Source: DRTC01 sp964521025
GTDB taxonomy: Bacteria > Cloacimonadota > Cloacimonadia > Cloacimonadales > TCS61
Length of the DNA: 40,988 nucleotides
Assembly: GCA_964521025.1 (NCBI GenBank)
Contig: CAZFPK010000024.1
Coordinates: 1 to 40,988 of the forward strand
Direction of reading: 5' to 3'
Shown: in pieces, positions 18,907-24,680 of the stretch
Layout of the letters: every line of letters begins with the position of its first letter
How positions within the stretch are numbered: position 1 is the stretch's first letter
The notes under the pieces: generated by a model
Databases searched by the model: none
What the model was told of the DNA's origin: nothing
Seen by the model: the letters and a program-made list of their open reading frames with translations, nothing else
Program-made: the position numbers and the translations under genes

Positions 18907-19722
18907 TTACTTCACAACAATTTTCTCGATCACCGCTTTATTTTTCTCTAAAGGTTTATCTCCTTTATCCTTCTCCAGGTTCTCGATCTGATGCACCACT
19001 TCCATGCCGGCGAGGACTTTTCCGAAAACAGTATGTTTACCGTTCAACCAGCTGCAGCCGTCTTTTTTCGTAACGATAAAGAACTGCGAACCATTCGTAT
19101 TCGGTCCCGAATTTGCCATGCAGATCGTTCCGTAATCGATAGATGCGATAAGTTTTCCGGGAGTCTTCAGAGGCTTGTCAAATCCGGTCTTATCCTTTAA
19201 ATAGGCGACGGTTTTGCCTTTGATCGGTTCTCCGCTCTGGGTTTTGATGCATTCCTCGACGATCGCTTTGATCTCCTCATCTTGTACCGGGGTATTATTT
19301 GTCCTCTGCACATAAGGAACAAGAACTTGTTGAAAGATGAGCATCGCAGTGGTATCGTCCTCGATCTTACCGCTGATCTCTTCCCCGGAATCATCATAGC
19401 ATTCATCCTCGAATTTGTAGCCCGGACTTCCGCTTCCGGTTCCGAGCGGACATCCGCCCTGGATCATAAAATCGCTGATCACACGATGAAAGATAAGTCC
19501 GTTATAAAACGGTTTTTTTACTTTCTCACCGGTTTTCGGGTCTGTCCATTCTTTGGTTCCGTCCGCCAAACCGATGAAATTGTCCACTGTCTTCGGTGTT
19601 TTGTCATGGAACAATTCCAGTTCGATGTCGCCGTAATTTGTTTGCAGCGTTACTTTCGGATTTTCCGACATTAAACACGCTCCTGTCATGATCATTAAGA
19701 TGATCAGCATTTTTCCAAACAT
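18907..19722 (-). CDS. Exported cyclophilin-type peptidyl-prolyl cis-trans isomerase
   Basis: This 271-residue protein should catalyse proline isomerisation during folding in the periplasm or at the envelope. The start at 19722 is preceded by AGGAG and gives an N-terminal hydrophobic signal (MLIILMIMTGAC) with a possible but non-canonical lipoprotein Cys; an upstream in-frame start would place 16 charged residues first. Cyclophilin motifs are clear: GDIELELF, TVDNFIGLA, FYNGLIFHRVISDFMIQGG, TGSGSPGYKFEDE, and after a gap GTICMANSGPNTNGSQFFI and LNGKHTVFGKV. Between the FEDE strand and the ICMANS strand is an insertion of about 80 residues, partly charged and helical, that minimal bacterial cyclophilins lack. 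It stands alone: the next - strand gene upstream is over 500 bp away. Confidence 0.93.
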   Translation of the reverse strand: MFGKMLIILMIMTGACLMSENPKVTLQTNYGDIELELFHDKTPKTVDNFIGLADGTKEWTDPKTGEKVKKPFYNGLIFHRVISDFMIQGGCPLGTGSGSPGYKFEDECYDDSGEEISGKIEDDTTAMLIFQQVLVPYVQRTNNTPVQDEEIKAIVEECIKTQSGEPIKGKTVAYLKDKTGFDKPLKTPGKLIASIDYGTICMANSGPNTNGSQFFIVTKKDGCSWLNGKHTVFGKVLAGMEVVHQIENLEKDKGDKPLEKNKAVIEKIVVK

Positions 19723-19774
19723 TTTTTTTCTCCTCTTGTATTTGTTATTAAAGGATTCTGCATAATTCAATTTC

Positions 19775-19863
19775 TAACTCACCCTCGGTCCCTCTCTCCA
19801 AAGAGAGGGATGACTTATGTTTCCCCTTCTCTTTGCAAGAGAAGGGATTAGGGGTAGAGTTAA
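19775..19863. repeat. MITE-like palindromic element, CTCACCC family, copy 1
   Basis: The ends are inverted repeats (TAACTCACCCTCGGTCCCT and the complement of AGGGATTAGGGGTAGAGTTA). Inside are two hairpins, CCCTCTCT...AGAGAGGG and CCCCTTCTC...GAGAAGGG. It is enclosed by a further perfect 12-bp inverted repeat TTCTGCATAATT (19756-19767) and its complement (19909-19920). The same end sequence occurs at 23798-23996. It encodes no protein. Confidence 0.75.
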
Positions 19864-19957
19864 GTAATTGGAATTTCAGATATTTTAATATAATTCTTAA
19901 AAATACCCAATTATGCAGAACTCTTATTTATTATTAGCATTCTCCAAAATGTTTATA

Positions 19958-19984
19958 GTCGTTTAAAAATCATTTTTAAACGAC
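19958..19984. promoter_or_regulatory. Perfect 27-bp palindrome, possible operator
   Basis: GTCGTTTAAAAAT, a single central C, then ATTTTTAAACGAC form a perfect palindrome with 13-bp arms. It lies about 235 bp upstream of the cyclophilin start and 56 bp from the 21-bp repeat array. The AT-rich core with GTCG ends looks like a dimer binding site, but hairpin function is equally possible. No regulator is identified. Confidence 0.5.
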
Positions 19985-20040
19985 TAAAAAAAGTTTTTAA
20001 CCGACCTAAGAAAGATTTTAGTTGATACTATTTTATTTTA

Positions 20041-20229
20041 GATCGATACATTTTTGTTTGGGGTCGTTACCTTTTAAATTGTGATCGATAACTTTTCATT
20101 TGGGATCGTTACCTTTTTAATTGTGATCGATAACTTTTCATTTGGGATCGTTACCTTTTTAATTGTGATCGATAACTTTTCATTTGGGGTCGTTACCTTT
20201 TTAATTGTGATCGATACATTTTTGTTATG
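20041..20229. repeat. Nine contiguous 21-bp direct repeats of two alternating types
   Basis: The block is exactly nine units of 21 bp: 20041-20061, 20062-20082, 20083-20103, 20104-20124, 20125-20145, 20146-20166, 20167-20187, 20188-20208 and 20209-20229. Odd units begin GATCGATAACTTTTCATT (first and last begin GATCGATACATTTTTGTT). Even units begin GATCGTTACC or GGTCGTTACC and continue TTTTTAATTGT. The common core is G(A/G)TCG(A/T)TA(A/C)C(T)TTT. More diverged units may continue upstream to about 19999. The 42-bp double period is near perfect. It lies between the lpxH-like stop and the cyclophilin promoter region. Confidence 0.9.
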
Positions 20230-20269
20230 AAAGCACTCGAATCTATCCTGAAAAGGAAGAAAATGAGCA

Positions 20270-21010
20270 TTAATCGGTTTTATCTTCATAATAACAGATT
20301 TCAACCTTGCCGTCGAATATCTTCACATAAGAATTATGCACGATCCAGTCTCCTGAATTGAGATAGACCCCGTTTTCATATATTGTTGATTTCGGGGTGT
20401 GGGAATGGCTCAAAACGACAATATCATATTCTTTCAATTTCTGTTTGGCAAACCTGTCCAGACCGGATTCTTGCCTTTGCCGGATCGCTTTCGGGATTTT
20501 TGTTTCGCGGCTGGAGCGGGAGAGGAGTTTGCCGAAATTAAGAGCAATGTCCGGGTGAATTATCTCGAATATTTTCATCACGAATTTATTGCGGATCAGC
20601 TTGCGGAAAACCTGGTAGCGAAGATCGTTCGCAGTAAAGCGGTCACCATGAGAGACGAATATTTTTTTGCCGTCGATAGTTTCGGAAAAAGTGTCGGGAT
20701 AGATTTCGCAGCCGAGTTCATCACTCAGAAAATCCCGGAACCAGAAATCATGATTACCGGCAATAAAAACGATGCGGCAGCCGTTTTCCTTCAGGTCGGC
20801 AAGTTTTTTCAGGATCGGGAAATATCCTTTGATCATAACGGTTTTCCAGACGAACCAGATGTCGAAAATATCACCGTTCAGGACGAGTAAATCTGAGTTT
20901 CCAACCAGGCTGTCCAGGAATGATAAGATCCTTTTCCGGCGCATCATGTCTTCTTCGTTTTCCGAAAATTTTAAATGGAAATCCGATGCTATATAAACTC
21001 TCATTTTCAT
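20270..21010 (-). CDS. lpxH: LpxH-type UDP-2,3-diacylglucosamine diphosphatase (calcineurin-like phosphoesterase)
   Basis: This 246-residue metallophosphoesterase probably cleaves UDP-2,3-diacylglucosamine to lipid X in lipid A synthesis at the cytoplasmic face of the inner membrane. The dimetal motifs are complete: SDFHL near the N-terminus, GDIFDIW, GNHDFWF, SHGDR and SHSHTP. GNHD, rather than the GNRD of E. coli LpxH, is usual in the LpxH2-like forms of the FCB group. The family-typical middle region (NDLRYQVFRKLIRN...SRSSRETKIP) and a C-terminal GDWI strand also fit. ATG 21010 is chosen over an upstream TTG at 21019 that lies within a large inverted repeat; ATG 21004 is also possible. No strong ribosome site is visible. 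Kdo and Lpt genes nearby fit an LPS role, but substrate cannot be proven from sequence. Confidence 0.82.
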   Translation of the reverse strand: MKMRVYIASDFHLKFSENEEDMMRRKRILSFLDSLVGNSDLLVLNGDIFDIWFVWKTVMIKGYFPILKKLADLKENGCRIVFIAGNHDFWFRDFLSDELGCEIYPDTFSETIDGKKIFVSHGDRFTANDLRYQVFRKLIRNKFVMKIFEIIHPDIALNFGKLLSRSSRETKIPKAIRQRQESGLDRFAKQKLKEYDIVVLSHSHTPKSTIYENGVYLNSGDWIVHNSYVKIFDGKVEICYYEDKTD

Positions 21011-21017
21011 ACCCGGC

Positions 21018-21164
21018 AATGTAGTTCGGAACTTGTTCCGATTTTTTTATTTTTAGAATTTTTTTTCGATTTTTTTATTTTTTTCAGAATAATTTCTGAT
21101 TTTTTATTATTTTCAGAACAAGTTCTGATTTTTTATTTTATCGGAACAAGTTCCGAACTACATT
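21018..21164. repeat. Nested inverted repeats: 25-bp arms enclosing small hairpins and T-rich tracts
   Basis: The outer arms 21018-21042 and 21140-21164 are perfect 25-bp complements with core GTTCGGAACTTGTTCCGA. Each arm is itself a small hairpin (GGAAC...GTTCC). Two further hairpins lie inside (CAGAA...TTCTG and CAGAAC...GTTCTG), each followed on the + strand by a run rich in T. The left arm covers the upstream region of lpxH and the right arm supplies the TAG stop of the DUF4159 gene (21158-21160). Confidence 0.85.
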
Positions 21165-21814
21165 GTCATCAAATAATAAAAAATATTCGCACCCATTTTC
21201 AGAGCCTGTTCTTTGATCTCGAGCGGATCATCATGCACATCGCTCCAGCCGTCGCTGATATTGGACTCGAAAGTATAGAGCAGCAGCATCCTGCCGTTCT
21301 CATCGAAAACAGCAAAAGCCTGCGCACGCTTATCATCGTGCTTGTGGATTTTGGGAAGACCTTTGGGGAAATTGAAAAAACTATGGAACAGGTCATGATC
21401 TGCGGGAAGTTCGATCAGACTTTTTTCCGGAAACACTTTTTTGATCTCCCGCCGGAATGCTTCGTTCATCCCATAATCGTCATCGATGTAAAGGAAACCG
21501 CCCCGCAAAAGATATTCCCGCAGATTATCCGCATCTTTCCCGGAAAAAGCAACATTTCCATGACCCGTCATATAGAGAAAAGGAAACTCAAATAGTTTGG
21601 AATCCGACGGCTTGACTTCTGCCTGCTCGATGGAAAAACCGGTGTTTATGGTCTTGTTCAAATACTTTACCAGGTTGGGAAGAGCATCGGGATCATTATA
21701 CCAATCTCCTCCGCCTTCATAATGTAAGCGAGCAAGTTGCGGCTTTTCCGATGCAGTGAGAGTCTGCATGAGCAGAAATATTCCGAGTGTATAAAATAAT
21801 TTCATTTTCATCAT
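21158..21814 (-). CDS. DUF4159 domain protein, exported
   Basis: This protein of about 218 residues matches DUF4159, a family of unknown biochemical function with a class I glutamine-amidotransferase-like fold. The start region MMKMKLFYTLGIFLLMQTLTA is a signal peptide, and a longer frame starting at 21844 would add non-signal residues. Family features seen are RLHYEGGGDWYNDP at the N-terminus, FPFLYMTGHGNVAFS, LREYLLRGGFLYIDDDYG, and DHDLFHSFF. The C-terminal part (SDGWSDVHDDP) also fits. Members are often encoded beside MoxR/VWA gene clusters; here it stands instead next to the lpxH-like gene, 147 bp upstream of it and on the same strand. The possible starts are 21814, 21811 and 21805; no clear ribosome site helps choose. 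Confidence 0.85.
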   Translation of the reverse strand: MMKMKLFYTLGIFLLMQTLTASEKPQLARLHYEGGGDWYNDPDALPNLVKYLNKTINTGFSIEQAEVKPSDSKLFEFPFLYMTGHGNVAFSGKDADNLREYLLRGGFLYIDDDYGMNEAFRREIKKVFPEKSLIELPADHDLFHSFFNFPKGLPKIHKHDDKRAQAFAVFDENGRMLLLYTFESNISDGWSDVHDDPLEIKEQALKMGANIFYYLMTM

Positions 21815-21823
21815 CTCAAACCA

Positions 21824-21853
21824 TTCGAGTCGCAAGCGCAGCAACGACTTGAA
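21824..21853. repeat. TTCGAGTCG palindromic element, copy 1
   Basis: TTCGAGTCG (21824-21832) and CGACTTGAA (21845-21853) form a hairpin with one G-T type mismatch. It lies directly upstream of the DUF4159 start. The same flanks (CCATTCGAGTCG and ACGACTTGAAA) recur inside pyrC at 39689-39719. Confidence 0.55.
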
Positions 21854-21863
21854 ACAAAACTAC

Positions 21864-21921
21864 TGTCATTCCGAGATCTATCCCTGCGTTTTCTTCCGAG
21901 GAATCTCCATCCTCGGAAGAA
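21864..21921. repeat. Partial TGTCATTC element with strong hairpin
   Basis: TGTCATTCCGAG (21864-21875) matches the terminal repeat of the elements at 24557 and 33611. It is followed by a perfect 11-bp hairpin (TTCTTCCGAGG, 21891-21901, with complement 21911-21921). A second full end is not evident, so this looks like a remnant. It lies in the divergent spacer upstream of kdsA. Confidence 0.55.
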
Positions 21922-22068
21922 ACCTTCAAGATTTTAAATCAACAATTCACGAAGTTGTGTTCATTCAACTCGTGGTTCCTCACAACCGAATCAGGATTGC
22001 GTGAAAAAATTTGTTTACGAAATTATGGCAAGGAAAAAAAAGGAGATAGGAAAAAGGGAGAAGGTAAG

Positions 22069-22860
22069 ATGGATCTGTATGAGAAAATAAGATCGGACCG
22101 GAAATTCTTTTTAATTGCCGGTCCTTGCGTGATCGAGAATGAGAAGATCACTCTCGCAGTTGCGCAATTCCTGAAGGAAGAGACTCGAAAAAGAGATATT
22201 ACTTTCATCTTCAAATCATCATATAAAAAAGCGAACCGGAGTTCCATCGATTCCTTTTCCGGGTTGGGACTGGAAGATGGTTTGAGCATCCTGCAAAAAG
22301 TGAAAGAAGAATTTGAACTTCCCATCCTGACCGATGTTCATGAAACAATAGAAGTGCAGCAGGTTTCCGAAGTTGCGGATATCATCCAGATCCCGGCTTT
22401 TCTTTGCAGACAGACAGATTTGATCGTGGAATCCTCCAAAACCGGAAAGATCATTAACCTCAAAAAAGGTCAATTTCTGGCTGCGGAAGATATGATTTCT
22501 GCAACAGAAAAAGTTACCTTGACCGGCAATGAGCAAATCCTGTTGACGGAAAGAGGAACGAGTTTCGGATATCATAACCTGGTCGTTGATTTCCGCAGTT
22601 TTGCGATCATGAAAAAACTCGGTTATCCGGTTGTTTATGATGTTACGCACAGTTTACAGCAGCCTTCGCTCGGAAAGATTTCCGGTGGAACTCCCGAATA
22701 TGCTCCGATGATGGCAAAAGCGGCTTTGGCGACGGGAAAAGTCGCTGGCTTATTTATCGAAACTCATCCCCATCCGAAAGATGCTTTAAGTGATGCAACA
22801 ACAATGATCCCATTAAAATCTTTACCGGATTTGCTGGATGAATGTTTGAGGTTGCAGTGA
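22069..22860 (+). CDS. kdsA: 3-deoxy-8-phosphooctulonate synthase (Kdo-8-P synthase)
   Basis: KdsA condenses phosphoenolpyruvate and arabinose 5-phosphate to Kdo 8-phosphate in the cytosol, the first committed step to the Kdo of LPS. The 263-residue protein shows LIAGPCVIE at the N-terminus, FKSSYKKANRSS, GLGLEDGL, ILTDVHE, IPAFLCRQTDL, NLKKGQF, LTERGTSFGYHNLVVDFR, VVYDVTHSLQQP and ETHPHPKDALSDA. C20 in GPCVIE replaces the Asn of E. coli KdsA, which places it in the metal-dependent class. ATG 22069 follows GGAGAAGG; the frame upstream to 21955 reads repeat DNA and is not part of the protein. Downstream lie a small membrane protein and kdsC. Confidence 0.95.
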   Translation: MDLYEKIRSDRKFFLIAGPCVIENEKITLAVAQFLKEETRKRDITFIFKSSYKKANRSSIDSFSGLGLEDGLSILQKVKEEFELPILTDVHETIEVQQVSEVADIIQIPAFLCRQTDLIVESSKTGKIINLKKGQFLAAEDMISATEKVTLTGNEQILLTERGTSFGYHNLVVDFRSFAIMKKLGYPVVYDVTHSLQQPSLGKISGGTPEYAPMMAKAALATGKVAGLFIETHPHPKDALSDATTMIPLKSLPDLLDECLRLQ

Positions 22861-22863
22861 TAG

Positions 22864-22898
22864 AAACTTACCAAATTTCCAAAAATTTGTGAAGTTTT
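22864..22898. repeat. AACTT-CAAATTT palindrome, left copy flanking the small membrane gene
   Basis: AAACTTACCAAATTT and AAATTTGTGAAGTTT pair at 13 of 15 positions. The sequence is nearly identical to the copy at 23133-23165. It begins three bases after the kdsA stop and may act as an intra-operon hairpin. Confidence 0.75.
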
Positions 22899-22906
22899 AA
22901 AGGATC

Positions 22907-23125
22907 GTGAGCGTGGTTGGAATAGTCGCAGGTATAGTTGTAGTCTATATTTTTTTCCTGTTTTGGAAAAATTCTGAAATCGATCTCAAATGGAAGATTA
23001 TATTAACGATCCTGGCAATTGCATGTCGCATAATTTTTTCTGGTCTAGTTGCAATAATATCTTCTGTTGTTGTTATGATTATAATTTTTTTCATGTTGAG
23101 ATGGTATGGTGAGAAAATTAGATGA
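22907..23125 (+). CDS. Small integral membrane protein of unknown function
   Basis: This 72-residue frame starts at GTG 22907, eight bases after an AAAGGA ribosome site. It contains two or three strongly hydrophobic helices: VVGIVAGIVVVYIFFLFW, IILTILAIACRIIFSGLVA and IISSVVVMIIIFFML. It ends with a charged tail RWYGEKIR. I do not recognise a family. It sits between kdsA and kdsC, which are directly adjacent genes in many genomes, and near-identical palindromes bracket it. It could be a real small membrane protein or a chance open frame in an inserted cassette; the clean start signal and helix spacing favour the former. Confidence 0.5.
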   Translation: MSVVGIVAGIVVVYIFFLFWKNSEIDLKWKIILTILAIACRIIFSGLVAIISSVVVMIIIFFMLRWYGEKIR

Positions 23126-23132
23126 GTAAGAT

Positions 23133-23165
23133 AAACTTAACAAATTTCCAAAATTTGTGAAGTTT
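23133..23165. repeat. AACTT-CAAATTT palindrome, right copy flanking the small membrane gene
   Basis: AAACTTAACAAATTT and AAATTTGTGAAGTTT pair around CCA and match the copy at 22864-22898 almost exactly. It begins 8 bp after the small gene stop. Confidence 0.75.
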
Positions 23166-23185
23166 TTAAAATAAAGTTTTCATCG

Positions 23186-23207
23186 TTCCCAATCCCCCGA
23201 TTGGGAA
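23186..23207. repeat. Perfect 9-bp hairpin upstream of kdsC
   Basis: TTCCCAATC and GATTGGGAA surround CCCC. A second hairpin, CAACTTT-GG-AAAGTTG, lies at about 23238-23253, just before the kdsC ribosome site. Both look like dispersed intergenic palindromes rather than terminators, since neither is followed by a T run. Confidence 0.5.
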
Positions 23208-23271
23208 TGCACAAAAGCAGATAATAATTATCGGAACAACTTTGGAAAGTTGTTTTACGGGAAAGGATTTT

Positions 23272-23799
23272 ATGAAAGATCATAAAAAAATCAAACTATT
23301 AATTTTAGATTGTGATGGCGTTCTCACCGACGGAAAAATAATCTACAACGACAAACGCATCGAGACCAGAAATTTTTCTGCGAAAGATGGTCTGGGAATT
23401 AAGATGTTGATGTTTGCCGGAATAGAAGTTGCAGTTATCAGCGGCAAGCAATCGGATGCCCTGACGAAAAGATGCGAAGATCTGGGCATTAAATATGTTT
23501 ATCAGAAAGTCAGGAACAAACTAAAAGTTGCCCGAAATCTCATAAATGAATTAAAACTGGATTGGGAAAATATCGCTTTTATGGGAGATGACTGGAATGA
23601 TTTTCCGGTTATCAAAGAAGTAAATGTTTCTGCTGCTCCGATTGATGTTTTGGAAGATTTTAAAGAGAAAGTCGATTTCGTTTCCAAGCGCAAAGGTGGA
23701 GAAGGAGCAGTTCGAGAATTTATCGAACATATACTGAAAAAACAGGGAAGATATGAAAAAGTTTTGGCGGATTTTATCTCATTTTTGGAAAATAGTTAA
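23272..23799 (+). CDS. kdsC: 3-deoxy-D-manno-octulosonate 8-phosphate phosphatase
   Basis: KdsC hydrolyses Kdo 8-phosphate to Kdo and phosphate in the cytosol. The 175-residue protein is a capless HAD phosphatase: nucleophile motif DCDGVLTDG with D13 and D15, the Ser/Gly motif AVISGKQSDALTKR, a Lys-containing region KVRNKLKVA, and motif IV GDDWND (105-110). The C-terminal KGGEGAVREFIE tail is typical of KdsC and reaches the neighbouring active site in the tetramer. ATG 23272 follows AAAGGA at good spacing. It is followed by lptC, the usual order. A MITE-like element begins at its stop codon. Confidence 0.95.
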   Translation: MKDHKKIKLLILDCDGVLTDGKIIYNDKRIETRNFSAKDGLGIKMLMFAGIEVAVISGKQSDALTKRCEDLGIKYVYQKVRNKLKVARNLINELKLDWENIAFMGDDWNDFPVIKEVNVSAAPIDVLEDFKEKVDFVSKRKGGEGAVREFIEHILKKQGRYEKVLADFISFLENS

Positions 23800-23996
23800 A
23801 ACTCACCCCCAGCCCCTCTCTTTGCTAAAGAGAGGGGAGAAGAGGAATCCGAAAACATCGAGTTCATCGAAGTATCCACTCTTTACTAAAGAGAGGTTAA
23901 TGGAGAATAGGAATCCGGGACTATCTAATTCCTCAAAATTTCCCCTCTTTATCAAAGACTGTGTCCGGCTTTTGACGGAGGGATCAGGGGAGTTTT
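23798..23996. mobile_element. MITE-like palindromic element, CTCACCC family, copy 2, covering the lptC start region
   Basis: Inverted ends AAAACTCACCCCCAGCCCC and the complement of GGATCAGGGGAGTTTT bound about 199 bp with internal hairpins (CCCCTCTCTTT...AAAGAGAGGGG) and degenerate internal copies of the same block (CTTTACTAAAGAGAGG, CCCCTCTTTATCAAAGA). It starts at the kdsC stop codon and ends just before the lptC membrane segment. It shares its end sequence with 19775-19863. It has no transposase. Confidence 0.7.
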
Positions 23997-24544
23997 CTAA
24001 TTTTAGAATTTCCAGCTTTCTTACAATTTTCTTAATCATCAGTTCCCTCTTTTGCTGTACTTTCTCAGAAATTAGAGTTTCCTCAAAAAAAAATACCGGA
24101 TTACCGGATGAAGAGGGGGATTCCGTAAAAATAATTTCCATGACCAAAGATATAATCGATTACGAGCTGACAGCGACCCATATCGACAGGTTCTATAAAA
24201 AGAAACTGACTTTTGCAGATTCGATTTTCCTCACAACTTATAATCCGGATGGGTCGATAAAATCGACATTAGCGAGTGATAAAGCAGAAATGGACGAAGC
24301 AAAAAATATCCTGACAGCGATCGATAATGTTGTCGTTGAAACTGAAAACGGCATCATGAAAACTCCTTTCCTCATCTGGAATAAGAACACTGATGAATTA
24401 CATGCAAAAAAGGAAGTGATATTGATCAGGGAAGATAATGTTCTGCGCGGTCTCGAAATGAAAACGGACGGAAATCTGGAAAGGATCGAGATCATTAAAG
24501 TTTCTGCAGAAGGTAAGATAGATGAGAATGAGATTGATTGGTAG
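23900..24544 (+). CDS. lptC: LPS export protein LptC, N-terminus altered by repeat insertion
   Basis: LptC is the single-helix inner membrane protein that passes LPS from LptB2FG to LptA. After a membrane segment (ISSFLTIFLIISSLF) the periplasmic part shows the LptC/OstA-like pattern of short beta strands: LTATHIDRFYKKKLTFADSIFLTTYN, STLASDKAEMDEAKNILTAIDNVVVET and MKTPFLIWNKNTDELHAKKEVILIR in reduced form. The frame is open from 23753 within kdsC, but residues between there and the helix are encoded by the CTCACCC element. I choose ATG 23900, preceded by GAGAGG inside the element; ATG 23753, overlapping kdsC and preceded by GGGAAG, is the alternative and adds 49 residues. Identification rests on position (kdsC-lptC-lptA-lptB) plus fold pattern. 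Confidence 0.8.
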   Translation: MENRNPGLSNSSKFPLFIKDCVRLLTEGSGEFSNFRISSFLTIFLIISSLFCCTFSEIRVSSKKNTGLPDEEGDSVKIISMTKDIIDYELTATHIDRFYKKKLTFADSIFLTTYNPDGSIKSTLASDKAEMDEAKNILTAIDNVVVETENGIMKTPFLIWNKNTDELHAKKEVILIREDNVLRGLEMKTDGNLERIEIIKVSAEGKIDENEIDW

Positions 24545-24556
24545 AATCCCCGACAA

Positions 24557-24680
24557 TGTCATTCTGAGGAATCTTAGAGAAAATTTTTTACGAAGAATCT
24601 CCAACTTTAATTTCTCGGTAAAGATGTTTTCCGCTGGAGATTTCTCGAGAGAAAAAGCAAGGAGAAAACTCGGAATGACA
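24557..24680. mobile_element. MITE-like element, TGTCATTC family, overlapping the lptA-like start
   Basis: Terminal inverted repeats TGTCATTCTGAG (24557-24568) and CTCGGAATGACA (24669-24680) bound 124 bp with internal complementary stretches (GAAGAATCTCC against GGAGATTTCTC). This TGTCATTCTGAG...GAATGACA pattern also occurs at 33611-33725 and, as a remnant, at 21864. The ATG of the downstream gene lies within the right repeat (GGAATGACA), and AAGGAG is 10 bases before it, also inside the element. Confidence 0.75.

Noticed and set aside
18822..19073. + strand open frame of 83 codons near the cyclophilin end
   Set aside because: It overlaps the cyclophilin C-terminus antisense and a palindrome, with no ribosome site or family match.
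20041..20229. Possible CRISPR array
   Set aside because: Units are 21 bp and contiguous with no unique spacers, and no cas genes are present.
20074..20304. Small - strand protein of 76 residues with KLSITIKKVTIPNE repeats
   Set aside because: It is mostly a translation of the 21-bp array and overlaps the lpxH end; no start signal or family supports it, so it is mentioned only as an alternative reading of the array.
20399..20890. Long + strand open frame of 163 codons
   Set aside because: It is antisense to the well-supported lpxH-like gene and shows no protein family.
20975..21595. Long + strand open frame of 206 codons
   Set aside because: It runs through the hairpin array and antisense to the DUF4159 gene; the translation is low-complexity Phe-rich and then shadow sequence.
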